This document shows, in pieces, positions 11,783 to 23,984 of a DNA stretch of 64,000 nt. The DNA lies in assembly GCF_029227915.1 (NCBI RefSeq), contig NC_079887.1:26163650-26227649 (forward strand). Reading direction: 5' to 3'. Position 1 is the stretch's first letter; the number at the start of each line of letters is the position of its first letter. Under the pieces are notes generated by a model, which was not told the origin of the DNA, ran no database searches, and saw nothing but the letters and a program-made list of their open reading frames with translations. Source of the DNA: Hydractinia symbiolongicarpus (taxonomy: Eukaryota > Cnidaria > Hydrozoa > Anthoathecata > Hydractiniidae). The translations under genes were made by a program, and so were the position numbers.

Positions 11783-11803
11783 GGATTTACGGGAAATCGC
11801 GGG
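11771..11803 (+). other. Four helically spaced GGG runs (possible quadruplex)
   Basis: GGG occurs at monomer positions 64-66, 75-77, 84-86 and 94-96. The loops are 8, 6 and 7 nt and the run starts are 11, 9 and 10 bp apart. This is a borderline quadruplex pattern, because one loop exceeds the usual 7 nt limit, and it competes with the CGGGC/GCCCG hairpin. Monomers with CCCCGG, or with TTTAGGG plus CGCAGG, lose one run. Folding is not shown by the sequence. Confidence 0.45.
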
Positions 11804-11847
11804 TTTTCGTTTGCCGGCGATTAAACTTCTTTTATTCAGCGTCTCAT

Positions 11848-11916
11848 CAAAAATGAAAACATTTTTAAAAACTACAAGTCTTATGCGTTTTAGTGGTGAA
11901 AAAATAATTTAAAAAA
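11848..11916 (+). other. A/T-tract arm of the monomer
   Basis: Positions 141-209 of the unit (crossing into the next monomer) carry A5, A4, T5, A4, A6 and A6 tracts. The last variable tail (GAAAAAATAATTT, TAAAAAAATAATAT, GAAAAAAAAATTT, GAAATAATAATTT, GAAAAAGTAATTT) defines subtypes and causes most 1 bp length differences. Tracts are only loosely phased with the helix, so curvature would need computing. Confidence 0.5.
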
Positions 11917-13328
11917 TCGTCCTGGAAGTGAGTTTACTCACAGGGTACTTTCTTTGTATACATTCGACTATACGTGCCAAGACCGGGATTTACGGGAAAT
12001 CGCGGGTTTTCGTTTGCCGGCGATTAAACTTCTTTTATTCAGCGTCTCATCAAAAATGAAAACATTTTTGAAAACTACAAGTCTTATGCGTTTTAGTGGT
12101 GAAAAAATAATTTAAAAAATCGTTCTGGAAATGAGTTTACTCACAGGGTACTTTCTTTGTATACATTTGACTATACGGGCTAAGCCCGGGATTTACGGGA
12201 AATCGCGGGTTTTCGTTTTCCGGCGATTAAACCTCTTTCATTAAGCGTCTCATCAAAAATGAAAACATTTTTGAAAACTACAAGTCTCATGCGTTTTAGT
12301 GGTGAAAAAAAAATTTAAAAAATCGTTCGGGAAATGAGTTTACTCCTTGGGTACTTTCTTTGTATACATTCGACTATACGGGCCAAGCCCCGGATTTACG
12401 GGAAAACGCGGGATTTCGTTTGCCGGCGATTAAACCTCTTTCATTAAGCGTCTCATCAAAAATGAAAACATTTTTGAAAACTACAAGTCTCATGCGTTTT
12501 AGTGGTGAAAAAATAATTTAAAAAATCGTTCGGGAAATGAGTTTACTCCCTGGGTACTTTCTTTGTATACTTTTGACTATACGGGCCGAGTCCGGGATTT
12601 ACGGAAATCGCGGATTTTCGTTTGCCGGCAATTAAACTTCTTTTATTCAGCGTCCCATCAAATATGAAAATATTTTTGAAAACTACAAGTCTCATGCGTT
12701 TAGTGGTAAAAAAATAATATAAAAAATCGTTCGGGAAATGAGTTTACTCCCTGGGTACGTTCTTTGTATACATTCGACTATACGGGCCAAGCCCCGGATT
12801 TACGGGAAAACGCGGGATTTCGTTTGCCGGCGATTAAACCTCTTTCATTAAGCGTCTCATCAAAAATGAAAACATTTTTGAAAACTACAAGTCTCATGCG
12901 TTTTAGTGGTGAAAAAATAATATAAAAAATCGTTCGGGAAATGAGTTTACTCCCTGGGTACTTTCTTTGTATACTTTTGACTATACGGGCCAAGCCCGGG
13001 ATTTACGGGAAATCGCGGGTTTTCGTTTGCCGGCGATTAAACTTCTTTTATTCAGCGTCTCATCAAAAATGAAAACATTTTTAAAAATTTCAAGTCTTAT
13101 GCGTTTTAGTGGTGAAAAAATAATTTAAAAAATCGTTCTGGAAATGAGCTTACTCCCTGGGTACTTTCTTTGTATACTTTTGACTATACGGGCCGAGTCC
13201 GGGATTTAGGGAAATCGCAGGTTTTCGTTTGCCGGCGATTAAACTGCTTTTATTCAGCGTCTCATCAAAAATGAAAACATTTTTGAAAACTACAAGTCTC
13301 ATGCGTTTTAGTGGTGAAAAAATAATTT

Positions 13329-14745
13329 AAAAAATCGTTCGGGAAATGAGTTTACTCCCTGGGTACTTTCTTTGTATACTTTTGACTATACGGGCCAAGC
13401 CCGGGATTTACGGGAAATCGCGGGTTTTCGTTTGCCGGCGATTAAACTTCTTTTATTCAGCGTCTCATCAAAAATGAAAACATTTTTAAAAACTACAAGT
13501 CTTATGCGTTTTAGTGGTGAAAAAATAATTTAAAAAATCGTCCTGGAAGTGAGTTTACTCACAGGGTACTTTCTTTGTATACATTTGACTATACGGGCTA
13601 AGCCCGGGATTTACGGGAAATCGCGGGTTTTCGTTTTCCGGCGATTAAACCTCTTTCATTAAGCGTCTCATCAAAAAAGAAAACATTTTTGAAAACTACA
13701 AGTCTCATGCGTTTTAGTGGTGAAAAAAAAATTTAAAAAATCGTTCGGGAAATGAGTTTACTCCTTGGGTACTTTCTTTGTATACATTCGACTATACGGG
13801 CCAAGCCCCGGATTTACGGAAAACGCGGGATTTCGTTTGCCGGCGATTAAACCTCTTTCATTAAGCGTCTCATCAAAAATGAAAACATTTTTGAAAACTA
13901 CAAGTCTCATGCGTTTTAGTGGTGAAAAAATAATTTAAAAAATCGTTCGGGAAATGAGTTTACTCCCTGGGTACTTTCTTTGTATACTTTTGACTATACG
14001 GGCCGAGTCCGGGATTTACGGAAATCGCGGATTTTCGTTTGCCGGCAATTAAACTTCTTTTATTCAGCGTCCCATCATATATGAAAATATTTTTGAAAAC
14101 TACAAGTCTCATGCGTTTAGTGGTAAAAAAATAATATAAAAAATCGTTCGGGAAATGAGTTTACTCCCTGGGTACCTTCTTTGTATACATTCGACTATAC
14201 GGGCCAAGCCCCGGATTTACGGGAAAACGCGGGATTTCGTTTGCCGGCGATGAAACCTCTTTCATTAAGCGTCTCATCAAAAATGAAAACATTTTTGAAA
14301 ACTACAAGTCTCATGCGTTTTAGTGGTGAAAAAATAATATAAAAAATCGTTCGGAAAATGAGTTTACTCCCTGGGTACTTTCTTTGTATACTTTTGACTA
14401 TACGGGCCAAGCCCGGGATTTACGGGAAATCGCGGGTTTTCGTTTGCCGGCGATTAAACTTCTTTTATTCAGCGTCTCATCAAAAATGAAAACATTTTTA
14501 AAAATTTCAAGTCATATGCGTTTTAGTGGTGAAAAAATAATTTAAAAAATCGTTCTGGAAATGAGCTTACTCCCTGGGTACTTTCTTTGTATACTTTTGA
14601 CTATACGGGCCGAGTCCGGGATTTAGGGAAATCGCAGGTTTTCGTTTGCCGGCGATTAAACTGCTTTTATTCAGCATCTCATCAAAAATGAAAACATTTT
14701 TGAAAACTACAAGTCTCATGCGTTTTAGTGGTGAAAAAATAATTT
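13329..14745 (+). repeat. 7-mer deletion version of the HOR
   Basis: The order is a-(b/c)-d-e-f-g-h, 1,417 bp. The unit at 13532 begins as b (TCGTCCTGG, CTCACAGG) and continues as c (CATTTGAC, GGGCTAAGCCC, TTTTCCGGCG). One monomer has been removed in register by an exchange between b and c. Confidence 0.9.
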
Positions 14746-16974
14746 AAAAAATCGTTCGGGAAATGAGTTTACTCCCTGGGTACTTTCTTTGTATACTTTT
14801 GACTATACCGGCCAAGCCCGGGATTTACGGGAAATCGCGGGTTTTCGTTTGCCGGCGATTAAACTTCTTTTATTCAGCGTCTCATCAAAAATGAAAACAT
14901 TTTTAAAAACTACAAGTCTTATGCGTTTTAGTGGTGAAAAAATAATTTAAAAAATCGTCCTGGAAGTGAGTTTACTCACAGGGTACTTTCTTTGTATACA
15001 TTCGACTATACGTGCCAAGACCGGGATTTACGGGAAATCGCGGGTTTTCGTTTGCCGGCGATTAAACTTCTTTTATTCAGCGTCTCATCAAAAATGAAAA
15101 CATTTTTGAAAACTACAAGTCTTATGCGTTTTAGTGGTGAAAAAATAATTTAAAAAATCGTTCTGGAAATGAGTTTACTCACAGGGTACTTTCTTTGTAT
15201 ACATTTGACTATACGGGCTAAGCCCGGGATTTACGGGAAATCGCGGGTTTTCGTTTTCCGGCGATTAAACCTCTTTCATTAAGCGTCTCATCAAAAATGA
15301 AAACATTTTTGAAAACTACAAGTCTCATGCGTTTTAGTGGTGAAAAAATAATTTAAAAAATCGTTCGGGAAATAAGTTTACTCCCTGGGTACTTTCTTTG
15401 TATACTTTTGACTATACGGGCCGAGTCCGGGATTTACGGAAATCGCGGATTTTCGTTTGCCGGCAATTAAACTTCTTTTATTCAGCGTCCCATCAAATAT
15501 GAAAATATTTTTGAAAACTACAAGTCTCATGCGTTTAGTGGTAAAAAAATAATATAAAAAATCGTTCGGGAAATGAGTTTACTCCCTGGGTAACCTTCTT
15601 TGTATACATTCGACTATACGGGCCAAGCCCGGGATTTACGGGAAATCGCGGGATTTCGTTTGCCGGCGATTAAACCTCTTTCATTAAGCGTCTCATCAAA
15701 AATGAAAACATTTTTAAAAACTACAAGTCTTATGCGTTTTAGTGGTGAAAAAATAATTTAAAAAATCGTCCTGGAAGTGAGTTTACTCACAGGGTACTTT
15801 CTTTGTATACATTCGACTATACGTGCCAAGACCGGGATTTACGGGAAATCGCGGGTTTTCGTTTGCCGGCGATTAAACTTCTTTTATTCAGCGTCTCATC
15901 AAAAATGAAAACATTTTTGAAAACTACAAGTCTTATGCGTTTTAGTGGTGAAAAAATAATTTAAAAAATCGTTCTGGAAATGAGTTTACTCACAGGGTAC
16001 TTTCTTTGTATACATTTGACTATACGGGCTAAGCCCGGGATTTACGGGAAATCGCGGGTTTTCGTTTTCCGGCGATTAAACCTCTTTCATTAAGCGTCTC
16101 ATCAAAAATGAAAACATTTTTGAAAACTACAAGTCTCATGCGTTTTAGTGGTGAAAAAATAATTTAAAAAATCGTTCGGGAAATGAGTTTACTCCCTGGG
16201 TACTTTCTTTGTATACTTTTGACTATACGGGCCGAGTCCGGGATTTACGGAAATCGCGGATTTTCGTTTGCCGGCAATTAAACTTCTTTTATTCAGCGTC
16301 CCATCAAATATGAAAATATTTTTGAAAACTACAAGTCTCATGCGTTTAGTGGTAAAAAAATAATATAAAAAATCGTTCGGGAAATGAGTTTACTCCCTGG
16401 GTACCTTCTTTGTATACATTCGACTATACGGGCCAAGCCCCGGATTTACGGGAAAACGCGGGATTTCGTTTGCCGGCGATTAAACCTCTTTCATTAAGCG
16501 TCTCATCAAAAATGAAAACATTTTTGAAAACTACAAGTCTCATGCGTTTTAGTGGTGAAAAAATAATATAAAAAATCGTTCGGGAATTGAGTTTACTCCC
16601 TGGGTACTTTCTTTGTATACTTTTGACTATACGGGCCAAGCCCGGGATTTACGGGAAATCGCGGGTTTTCGTTTGCCGGCGATTAAACTTCTTTTATTCA
16701 GCGTCTCATCAAAAATGAAAACATTTTTAAAAATTTCAAGTCTTATGCGTTTTAGTGGTGAAAAAATAATTTAAAAAATCGTTCTGGAAATGAGCTTACT
16801 CCCTGGGTACTTTCTTTGTATACTTTTGACTATACGGGCCGAGTCCGGGATTTAGGGAAATCGCAGGTTTTCGTTTGCCGGCGATTAAACTGCTTTTATT
16901 CAGCGTCTCATCAAAAATGAAAACATTTTTGAAAACTACAAGTCTCATGCGTTTTAGTGGTGAAAAAATAATTT
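14746..16974 (+). repeat. 11-mer expanded version of the HOR
   Basis: The order is a-b-c-e-(f/a)-b-c-e-f-g-h, 2,229 bp. Monomer d is absent in both halves. The unit at 15556 is 204 bp: an f head with one extra A (GGGTAACCTTC) joined to an a tail (TTTTTAAAAACTAC, CTTATG). A four-monomer b-c-e-f segment appears to have been duplicated through this chimera. Confidence 0.88.
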
Positions 16975-18190
16975 AAAAAATCGTTCGGGAAATGAGTTTA
17001 CTCCCTGGGTACTTTCTTTGTATACTTTTGACTATACGGGCCAAGCCCGGGATTTACGGGAAATCGCGGGTTTTCGTTTGCCGGCGATTAAACTTCTTTT
17101 ATTCAGCGTCTCATTAAAAATGAAAACATTTTTAAAAACTACAAGTCTTATGCGTTTTAGTGGTGAAAAAATAATTTAAAAAATCGTCCTGGAAGTGAGT
17201 TTACTCACAGGGTACTTTCTTTGTATACATTCGACTATACGTGCCAAGACCGGGATTTACGGGAAATCGCGGGTTTTCGTTTGCCGGCGATTAAACTTCT
17301 TTTATTCAGCGTCTCATCAAAAATGAAAACATTTTTGAAAACTACAAGTCTTATGCGTTTTAGTGGTGAAAAAATAATTTAAGAAATCGTTCTGGAAATG
17401 AGTTTACTCACAGGGTAATTTCTTTGTATACATTTGACTATACGGGCTAAGCCCGGGATTTACGGGAAATCGCGTGTTTTCGTTTTCCGGCGATTAAACC
17501 TCTTTCATTAAGCGTCTCATCAAAAATGAAAACATTTTTGAAAACTACAAGTCTCATGCGTTTTAGTGGTGAAAAAAAAATTTAAAAAATCGTTCGGGAA
17601 ATGAGTTTACACCCTGGGTACTTTCTTTGTATACATTCGACTATACGGGCCAAGCCCCGGATTTACGGGAAAACGCGGGATTTCGTTTGCCGGCGATTAA
17701 ACCTCTTTCATTAAGCGTCTCATCAAAAATGAAAACATTTTTGAAAACTACAAGTCTCATGCGTTTTAGTGGTGAAAAAATAATTTAAAAAATCGTTCGG
17801 GAAATGAGTTTACTCCCTGGGTACTTTCTTTGTATACTTTTGACTATACGGGCCGAGTCCGGGATTTACGGAAATCGCGGATTTTCGTTTGCCGGCAATT
17901 AAACTTCTTTTATTCAGCGTCCCATCAAATATGAAAATATTTTTGAAAACTACAAGTCTCATGCGTTTAGTGGTAAAAAAATAATATAAAAAATCGTTCG
18001 GGAAATGAGTTTACTCCCTGGGTACCTTCTTTGTATACATTCGACTATACGGGCCAAGCCCCGGAATTACGGGAAAACGCGGGATTTCGTTTGCCGGCGA
18101 TTAAACCTCTTTCATTAAGCGTCTCATCAAAAATGAAAACATTATTGAAAACTACAAGTCTCATGGGCTTTAGTGGTGAAAAAATAATTT
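16975..18190 (+). repeat. 6-mer partial HOR a-b-c-d-e-f
   Basis: Six monomers run in the canonical order. The run then leaves the HOR: the next monomer (18191) is GAGTCCTGG with CCCATCAAATATG instead of g. This marks the right boundary of the 8-mer domain. Confidence 0.85.
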
Positions 18191-18286
18191 AAAAAATCGT
18201 TCGGGAAATGAGTTTACTCCCTGGGTACTTTCTTTGTATACTTTTGACTATACGGGCCGAGTCCTGGATTTACGGGAAATCGCGGA

Positions 18287-20314
18287 TTTTCGTTTGCCGG
18301 CGATTAAACTTCTTTTATTCAGCGTCCCATCAAATATGAAAATATTTTTGAAAACTACAAGTCTCATGCGTTTAGTGGTAAAAAAATAATATAAAAAATC
18401 GTTCGGGAAATGAGTTTAATCCCTGGGTACTTTCTTTGTATACTTTTGACTATACGGGCCAAGCCCGGGATTTACGGGAAATCACGGGTTTTCGTTTGCC
18501 GGCGATTAAGCTGCTTTTATTCAGCGTCTCATCAAAAATGAAAACATTCTTGAAAACTACAAGTCTCATGCGTTTTAGTGGTGAAATAATAATTTAAAAA
18601 ATCGTTTGGGAAATGAGTTTACTCCCTGGGTACTTTCTTTGTATACTTTTGACTATACGGGCCGAGTCCAGGATTTACGGGAAATCGCAGGTTTTCGTTT
18701 GCCGGCAATTAAACTTCTTTTATTCAGCGTCTCATCAAAAATGAAAACATTTTTAAAAACTACAAGTCTCATGCGTTTTAGTGGTGAAAAAAAAATTTAA
18801 AAAATCGTTCGGGAAATGAGTTTACTCCCTGGGTACTTTCTTTGTATACTTTTGACTATACGGGCCAAGCCCGGGATTTACGGGAAATCGCGGGTTTTCG
18901 TTTGCCGGCGATTAAACATCTTTTATTCAGCGTCTCATCAAAAATGAAAACATTTTTAAAAACTACAAGTCTTATGCGTTTTAGTGGTGAAAAAATAATT
19001 TAAAAAATCGTCCTGGAAGTGAGTTTACTCACAGGGTACTTTCTTTGTATACATTCGACTATACGTGCCAAGACCGGGATTTACGGGAAATCGCGGGTTT
19101 TCGTTTGCTGGCGATTAAACTTCTTTTATTCAGCGTCTCATTAAAAATGAAAACATTTTTGAAAACTACAAGTCTTATGCGTTTTAGTGGTGAAAAAATA
19201 ATTTAAAAAATCGTTCTGGAAATGAGTTTACTCACAGGGTACTTTCTTTGTATACATTTGACTATACGGGCTAAGCCCGGGATTTACGGGAAATCGCGGG
19301 TTTTCGTTTGCCGGCGATTAAACTTCTTTTATTCAGCGTCCCATCAAATATGAAAATATTTTTGAAAACTACAAGTCTCATGCGTTTAGTGGTAAAAAAA
19401 TAATATAAAAAATCGTTCGGGAAATGAGTTTAATCCCTGGGTACTTTCTTTGTATACTTTTGACTATACGGGCCAAGCCCGGGATTTACGGGAAATCACG
19501 GGTTTTCGTTTGCCGGCGATTAAGCTGCTTTTATTCAGCGTCTCATCAAAAATGAAAACATTCTTGAAAACTACAAGTCTCATGCGTTTTAGTGGTGAAA
19601 TAATAATTTAAAAAATCGTTTGGGAAATGAGTTTACTCCCTGGGTACTTTCTTTGTATACTTTTGACTATACGGGCCGAGTCCAGGATTTACGGGAAATC
19701 GCAGGTTTTCGTTTGCCGGCAATTAAACTTCTTTTATTCAGCGTCTCATCAAAAATGAAAACATTTTTAAAAACTACAAGTCTCATGCGTTTTAGTGGTG
19801 AAAAAAAAATTTAAAAAATCGTTCGGGAAATGAGTTTACTCCCTGGGTACTTTCTTTGTATACTTTTGACTATAGGGGCCAAGCCCGGGATTTACGGGAA
19901 ATCGCGGGTTTTCGTTTGCCGGCGATTAAACATCTTTTATTCAGCGTCTCATCAAAAATGAAAACATTTTTAAAAACTACAAGTCTTATGCGTTTTAGTG
20001 GTGAAAAAATAATTTAAAAAATCGTCCTGGAAGTGAGTTTACTCACAGGGTACTTTCTTTGTATACATTCGACTATACGTGCCAAGACCGGGATTTACGG
20101 GAAATCGCGGGTTTTCGTTTGCCGGCGATTAAACTTCTTTTATTCAGCGTCTCATTAAAAATAAAAACATTTTTGAAAACTACAAGTCTTATGCGTTTTA
20201 GTGGTGAAAAAATAATTTAAAAAATCGTTCTGGAAATGAGTTTACTCACAGGGTACTTTCTTTGTATACATTTGACTATACGGGCTAAGCCCGGGATTTA
20301 CGGGAAATCGCGGG
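18287..20314 (+). repeat. 5-mer (1,014 bp) tandem duplication
   Basis: Copy 1 is 18287-19300 and copy 2 is 19301-20314. Both contain the marker monomer GAGTTTAATCCCTGGG with AAATCACGGG, then the TTTGGG/GAGTCCAGG monomer, an a-like monomer with AAACATCTTTTATT, then b and c. The few differences include TTTGCTGGCG against TTTGCCGGCG and TATACGGG against TATAGGGG. The c monomer at the first junction has its tail replaced; the final c is intact. Confidence 0.92.
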
Positions 20315-21956
20315 TTTTCGTTTTCCGGCGATTAAACCTCTTTCATTAGGCGTCTCATCAAAAATGAAAACATTTTTGAAAACTACAAGTCTCATGCGTT
20401 TTAGTGGTGAAAAAAAAATTTAAAAAATCGTTTGGGAAATGAGTTTACTCCCTGGGTACTTTCTTTGTATACATTCGACTATACGGGCCAAGCCCCGGAT
20501 TTACGGGAAAACGCGGGATTTCGTTTGCCGGCGATTAAACCTCTTTCATTAAGCGTCTCATCAAAAATGAAAACATTTTTGAAAACTACAAGTCTCATGC
20601 GTTTTAGTGGTGAAAAAAAAATTTAAAAAATCGTTTGGGAAATGAGTTTACTCCCTGGGTACTTTCTTTGTATACTTTTGACTATACGGGCCAAGCCCCG
20701 GATTTTCGGGAAAACGCGGGATTTCGTTTGCCGGCGATTAAACTTCTTTTATTCAGCGTCACATCAAATATGATAATATTTTTGAAAACTACAAGTCTCA
20801 TGCGTTTAGTGGTAAAAAAATAATATAAAAAATCGTTCGGGAAATGAGTTTACTCCCTGGGTACTTTCTTTGTATACTTTTGACTATACGGGCCAAGTCC
20901 GGGATTTAGGGAAATCGCAGGTTTTCGTTTGCCGGCGATTAAACTTCTTTTATTCAGCGTCTCATCAAAAATGAAAACATTTTTAAAAACTACAAGTCTT
21001 ATGCGTTTTAGTGGTGAAAAAATAATTTAAAAAATCGTTCTGGAAATGAGTTTACTCCCTGGGTACTTTCTTTGTATACTTTTGACTATACGGGCCGAGT
21101 CCGGGATTTAGGGAAATCGCAGGTTTTCGTTTGCCGGCGATTAAACTGCTTTTATTCAGCGTCTCATCAAAAATGAAAACATTTTTGAAAACTACAAGTC
21201 TCATGCGTTTTAGTGGTGAAAAAATAATTTAAAAAATCGTTCGGGAAATGAGTTTAGTCCCTGGGTACTTTCTTTGTATACTTTTGACTATACGGGCCAT
21301 GCCTTGATTTACGGGAAATCGCGGGTTTTCGTTTGCCGGCGATTAAACTTCTTTTATTCAGCGTCTCATCAAAAATGAAAACATTTTTAAAAACTACAAG
21401 TCTCATGCGTTTTAGTGGTGAAAATATAATTTAAAAAATCGATCGGGAAATGAGTTTACTCCCTGGGTACTTTCTTTGTATACTTTTGACTATACGGGCC
21501 GTGTCCGGGATTTAGGGAAATCGCAGGTTTTCGTTTGCCGGCGATTAAACTGCTTTTATTCAGCGTCTCATCAAAAATGAAAACATTTTTGAAAACTACA
21601 AGTCTCATGCGTTTTAGTGGTGAAAAAATAATTTAAAAAATCGATCGGGAAATGAGTTTACTCCCTGTGTACTTTCTTTGTATACTTTTGACTATACGGG
21701 CCAAGCCGGGATTTACGGGAAATCACGGGTTTTCGTTTGCCGGCGATTAAACTTCTTTTATTCAGCGTCTCATCAAAAATGAAAACATTTTTAAAAACTA
21801 CAAGTCTGATGCGTTTTAGTGGTGAAAAAATAATTTAAAAAATCGTCCTGGAAATGAGTTTACTCACAGGGTACTTTCTTTGTATACATTTGACTATACG
21901 GGCCAAGCCCGGGATTTACGGGAAATCGCGGGTTTTCGTTTTCCGGCGATTAAACC
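20315..21956 (+). repeat. Mosaic monomers including GCCATGCCTTG subtype
   Basis: This includes two TTTGGG monomers 203 bp apart (20422 and 20625, CATTCGAC/CATTTTC variants of GCCCCGG type). It also holds the first copies of marker monomers reused downstream: GTTTAGTCCCTGGG with GCCATGCCTTG (21231), TCGATCGGG with GCCGTGTCC (21433) and CCCTGTGTAC with AAATCACGGG (21635). Confidence 0.75.
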
Positions 21957-23984
21957 TCTTTCATTAAGCGTCTCATCAAAAATGAAAACATTTTTGAAAA
22001 CTACAAGTCTCATGCGCTTTAGTGGTGAAAAAAAAATTTAAAAAATCGTTCGGGAAATGAGTTTACTCCCTGGCTACTTTCTTTGTATACATTTGACTAT
22101 ACGGGCCAAGCCCCGGATTTACGGGAAAACGCGGGATTTCGTTTGCCGGCGATTAAACCTCTTTCATTAAGCGTCTCATCAAAAATGAAAACATTATTGA
22201 AAACTACAAGTCTCATGGGCTTTAGTGGTGAAAAAATAATTTAAAAAATCGTTCGGGAAATGAGTTTACTCCCTGGGTACTTTCTTTGTATACTTTTGAC
22301 TATACGGGCCGAGTCCGGGATTTACGGGAAATCGCGGATTTTCGTTTGCCGGCGATTAAACTTCTTTTATTCAGCGTCCCATCAAATATGAAAATATTTT
22401 TGAAAACTACAAGTCTCATGCGTTTAGTGGTAAAAAAATAATATAAAAAATCGTTCGGGAAATGAGTTTACTCCCTGGGTACTTTCTTTGTATACTTTTG
22501 ACTATACGGGCCAAGCCCCGGATTTACGGGAAATCGCGGGTTTTCGTTTGCCGGCGATTAAGCTGCTTTTATTCAGCGTCTCATCAAAAATGAAAACATT
22601 CTTGAAAACTACAAGTCTCATGCGTTTTAGTGGCGTAATAATAATTTAAAAAATCGTTTGGGAAATGAGTTTACTCCCTGGGTACTTTCTTTGTATACTT
22701 TTGACTATACGGGCCGAGTCCAGGATTTACGGGAAATCGCAGGTTTTCGTTTCCCGCCAATTAAACTTCTTTTATTCAGCGTCTCATCAAAAATGAAAAC
22801 ATTTTTAAAAACTACAAGTCTCATGCGTTTTAGTGGTGAAAAAGTAATTTAAAAAATCGTTCGGGAAATGAGTTTACTCCCTGGGTACATTCTTTGTATA
22901 CTTTTGACTATACGGGCCAAGCCCCGGATTTACGGGAAAACGCGGGATTTCGTTTGCCGGCGATTAAACTTCTTTCATTAAGCGTCTCATCAAAAATGAA
23001 AACATTTTTGAAAACTACAAGTCTCATGCGCTTTAGTGGTGAAAAAAAAATTTAAAAAATCGTTCGGGAAATGAGTTTACTCCCTGGCTACTTTCTTTGT
23101 ATACATTTGACTATACGGGCCAAGCCCCGGATTTACGGGAAAACGCGGGATTTCGTTTGCCGGCGATTAAACCTCTTTCATTAAGCGTCTCATCAAAAAT
23201 GAAAACATTATTGAAAACTACAAGTCTCATGGGCTTTAGTGGTGAAAAAATAATTTAAAAAATCGTTCGGGAAATGAGTTTACTCCCTGGGTACTTTCTT
23301 TGTATACTTTTGACTATACGGGCCGAGTCCGGGATTTACGGGAAATCGCGGATTTTCGTTTGCCGGCGATTAAACTTCTTTTATTCAGCGTCCCATCAAA
23401 TATGAAAATATTTTTGAAAACTACAAGTCTCATGCGTTTAGTGGTAAAAAAATAATATAAAAAATCGTTCGGGAAATGAGTTTACTCCCTGGGTACTTTC
23501 TTTGTATACTTTTGACTATACGGGCCAAGCCCCGGATTTACGGGAAATCGCGGGTTTTCGTTTGCCGGCGATTAAGCTGCTTTTATTCAGCGTCTCATCA
23601 AAAATGAAAACATTCTTGAAAACTACAAGTCTCATGCGTTTTAGTGGCGTAATAATAATTTAAAAAATCGTTTGGGAAATGAGTTTACTCCCTGGGTACT
23701 TTCTTTGTATACTTTTGACTATACGGGCCGAGTCCAGGATTTACGGGAAATCGCAGGTTTTCGTTTCCCGCCAATTAAACTTCTTTTATTCAGCGTCTCA
23801 TCAAAAATGAAAACATTTTTAAAAACTACAAGTCTCATGCGTTTTAGTGGTGAAAAAGTAATTTAAAAAATCGTTCGGGAAATGAGTTTACTCCCTGGGT
23901 ACTTTCTTTGTATACTTTTGACTATACGGGCCAAGCCCCGGATTTACGGGAAAACGCGGGATTTCGTTTGCCGGCGATTAAACT
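21957..23984 (+). repeat. Second 5-mer (1,014 bp) tandem duplication
   Basis: Copy 1 is 21957-22970 and copy 2 is 22971-23984. The markers are CCCTGGCTAC, CATTATTGAAAAC with CTCATGGGCTTTAG, GTGGCGTAATAATAATTT and TTTCCCGCCAATT. The boundary is the CCTCTTTC/CTTCTTTC difference at 21956/22970. Its monomer content differs from the 1,014 bp unit at 18287, so the two duplications are independent. Confidence 0.9.

Larger units (their letters stand above)
9888..11798 (+). repeat. Third copy of the 6.8-8.8 kb block
   Basis: It matches about 6853-8765 at a shift of 3,034-3,035 bp over more than nine monomers in the same order. Private changes are a missing A before the monomer at 10292, TAGTAGTG for TAGTGGTG near 10475, and GAGTGAGGG for GAGTCCGGG near 11576. 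Confidence 0.88.
11708..11910 (+). repeat. Reference 203 bp monomer (type a)
   Basis: This copy is close to the window-wide majority sequence and sets the phase used throughout: position 1 is the first A of AAAAAATCG. It is about 38% G+C with about 12 CpG. Positions 46-96 are the structured, G-rich part; positions 141-209 (running into the next unit) are A/T-tract rich. Common variant sites are: 10-15 (TTCGGG, TTCTGG, TTTGGG, TCCTGG), 27-36 (CTCCCTGGG or CTCACAGGG), 50-58 (ACTTTTGAC, ACATTCGAC, ACATTTGAC), 66-77 (AAGCCCGGG, GAGTCCGGG, AAGCCCCGG), 84-96, 117-135 (CTTCTTTTATTCAG or CCTCTTTCATTAAG), 136-160 and the tail at 180-203. Confidence 0.95.
11708..13328 (+). repeat. 8-mer HOR a-b-c-d-e-f-g-h, complete
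   Basis: Eight distinct monomers total 1,621 bp. a: majority type. b: TCGTCCTGG, CTCACAGG, GTGCCAAGACC. c: CTCACAGG, GGGCTAAGCCC, TTTTCCGGCG. d: CTCCTTGGG, GCCCCGG, AAAACGCGGG. e: GAGTCCGGG, TTTACGGAAATCG, CCCATCAAATATG (201 bp). f: CATTCGAC, GCCCCGG, AATAATAT tail. g: TTTCAAGTC. h: GAGCTTACTCC, ATTTAGGG, CGCAGG. The order recurs in the next three blocks. Confidence 0.9.

Noticed and set aside
11708-11910. True CENP-B box in the reference monomer
   Set aside because: The nearest matches (TTCGTTTGCCGGCGA and TTCGGGAAATGAG) lack the required central A and/or the CGGG. Only the one-base-short motif in CATTCGAC subtypes comes close.
11708-11910. Bacterial-type promoter or terminator signals (TATAC, TATAAT-like strings, GC hairpin)
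   Set aside because: They occur in almost every monomer with no gene downstream. They are part of the repeat consensus and not regulatory sites.
12778-12993. Minus-strand 71-codon frames repeated at 12778, 14195, 16424 and 52283
   Set aside because: Spacing equals the HOR lengths (1,417 and 2,229 bp), and the frames are created by an AATAATAT tail removing a stop. They are antisense readings of the satellite.
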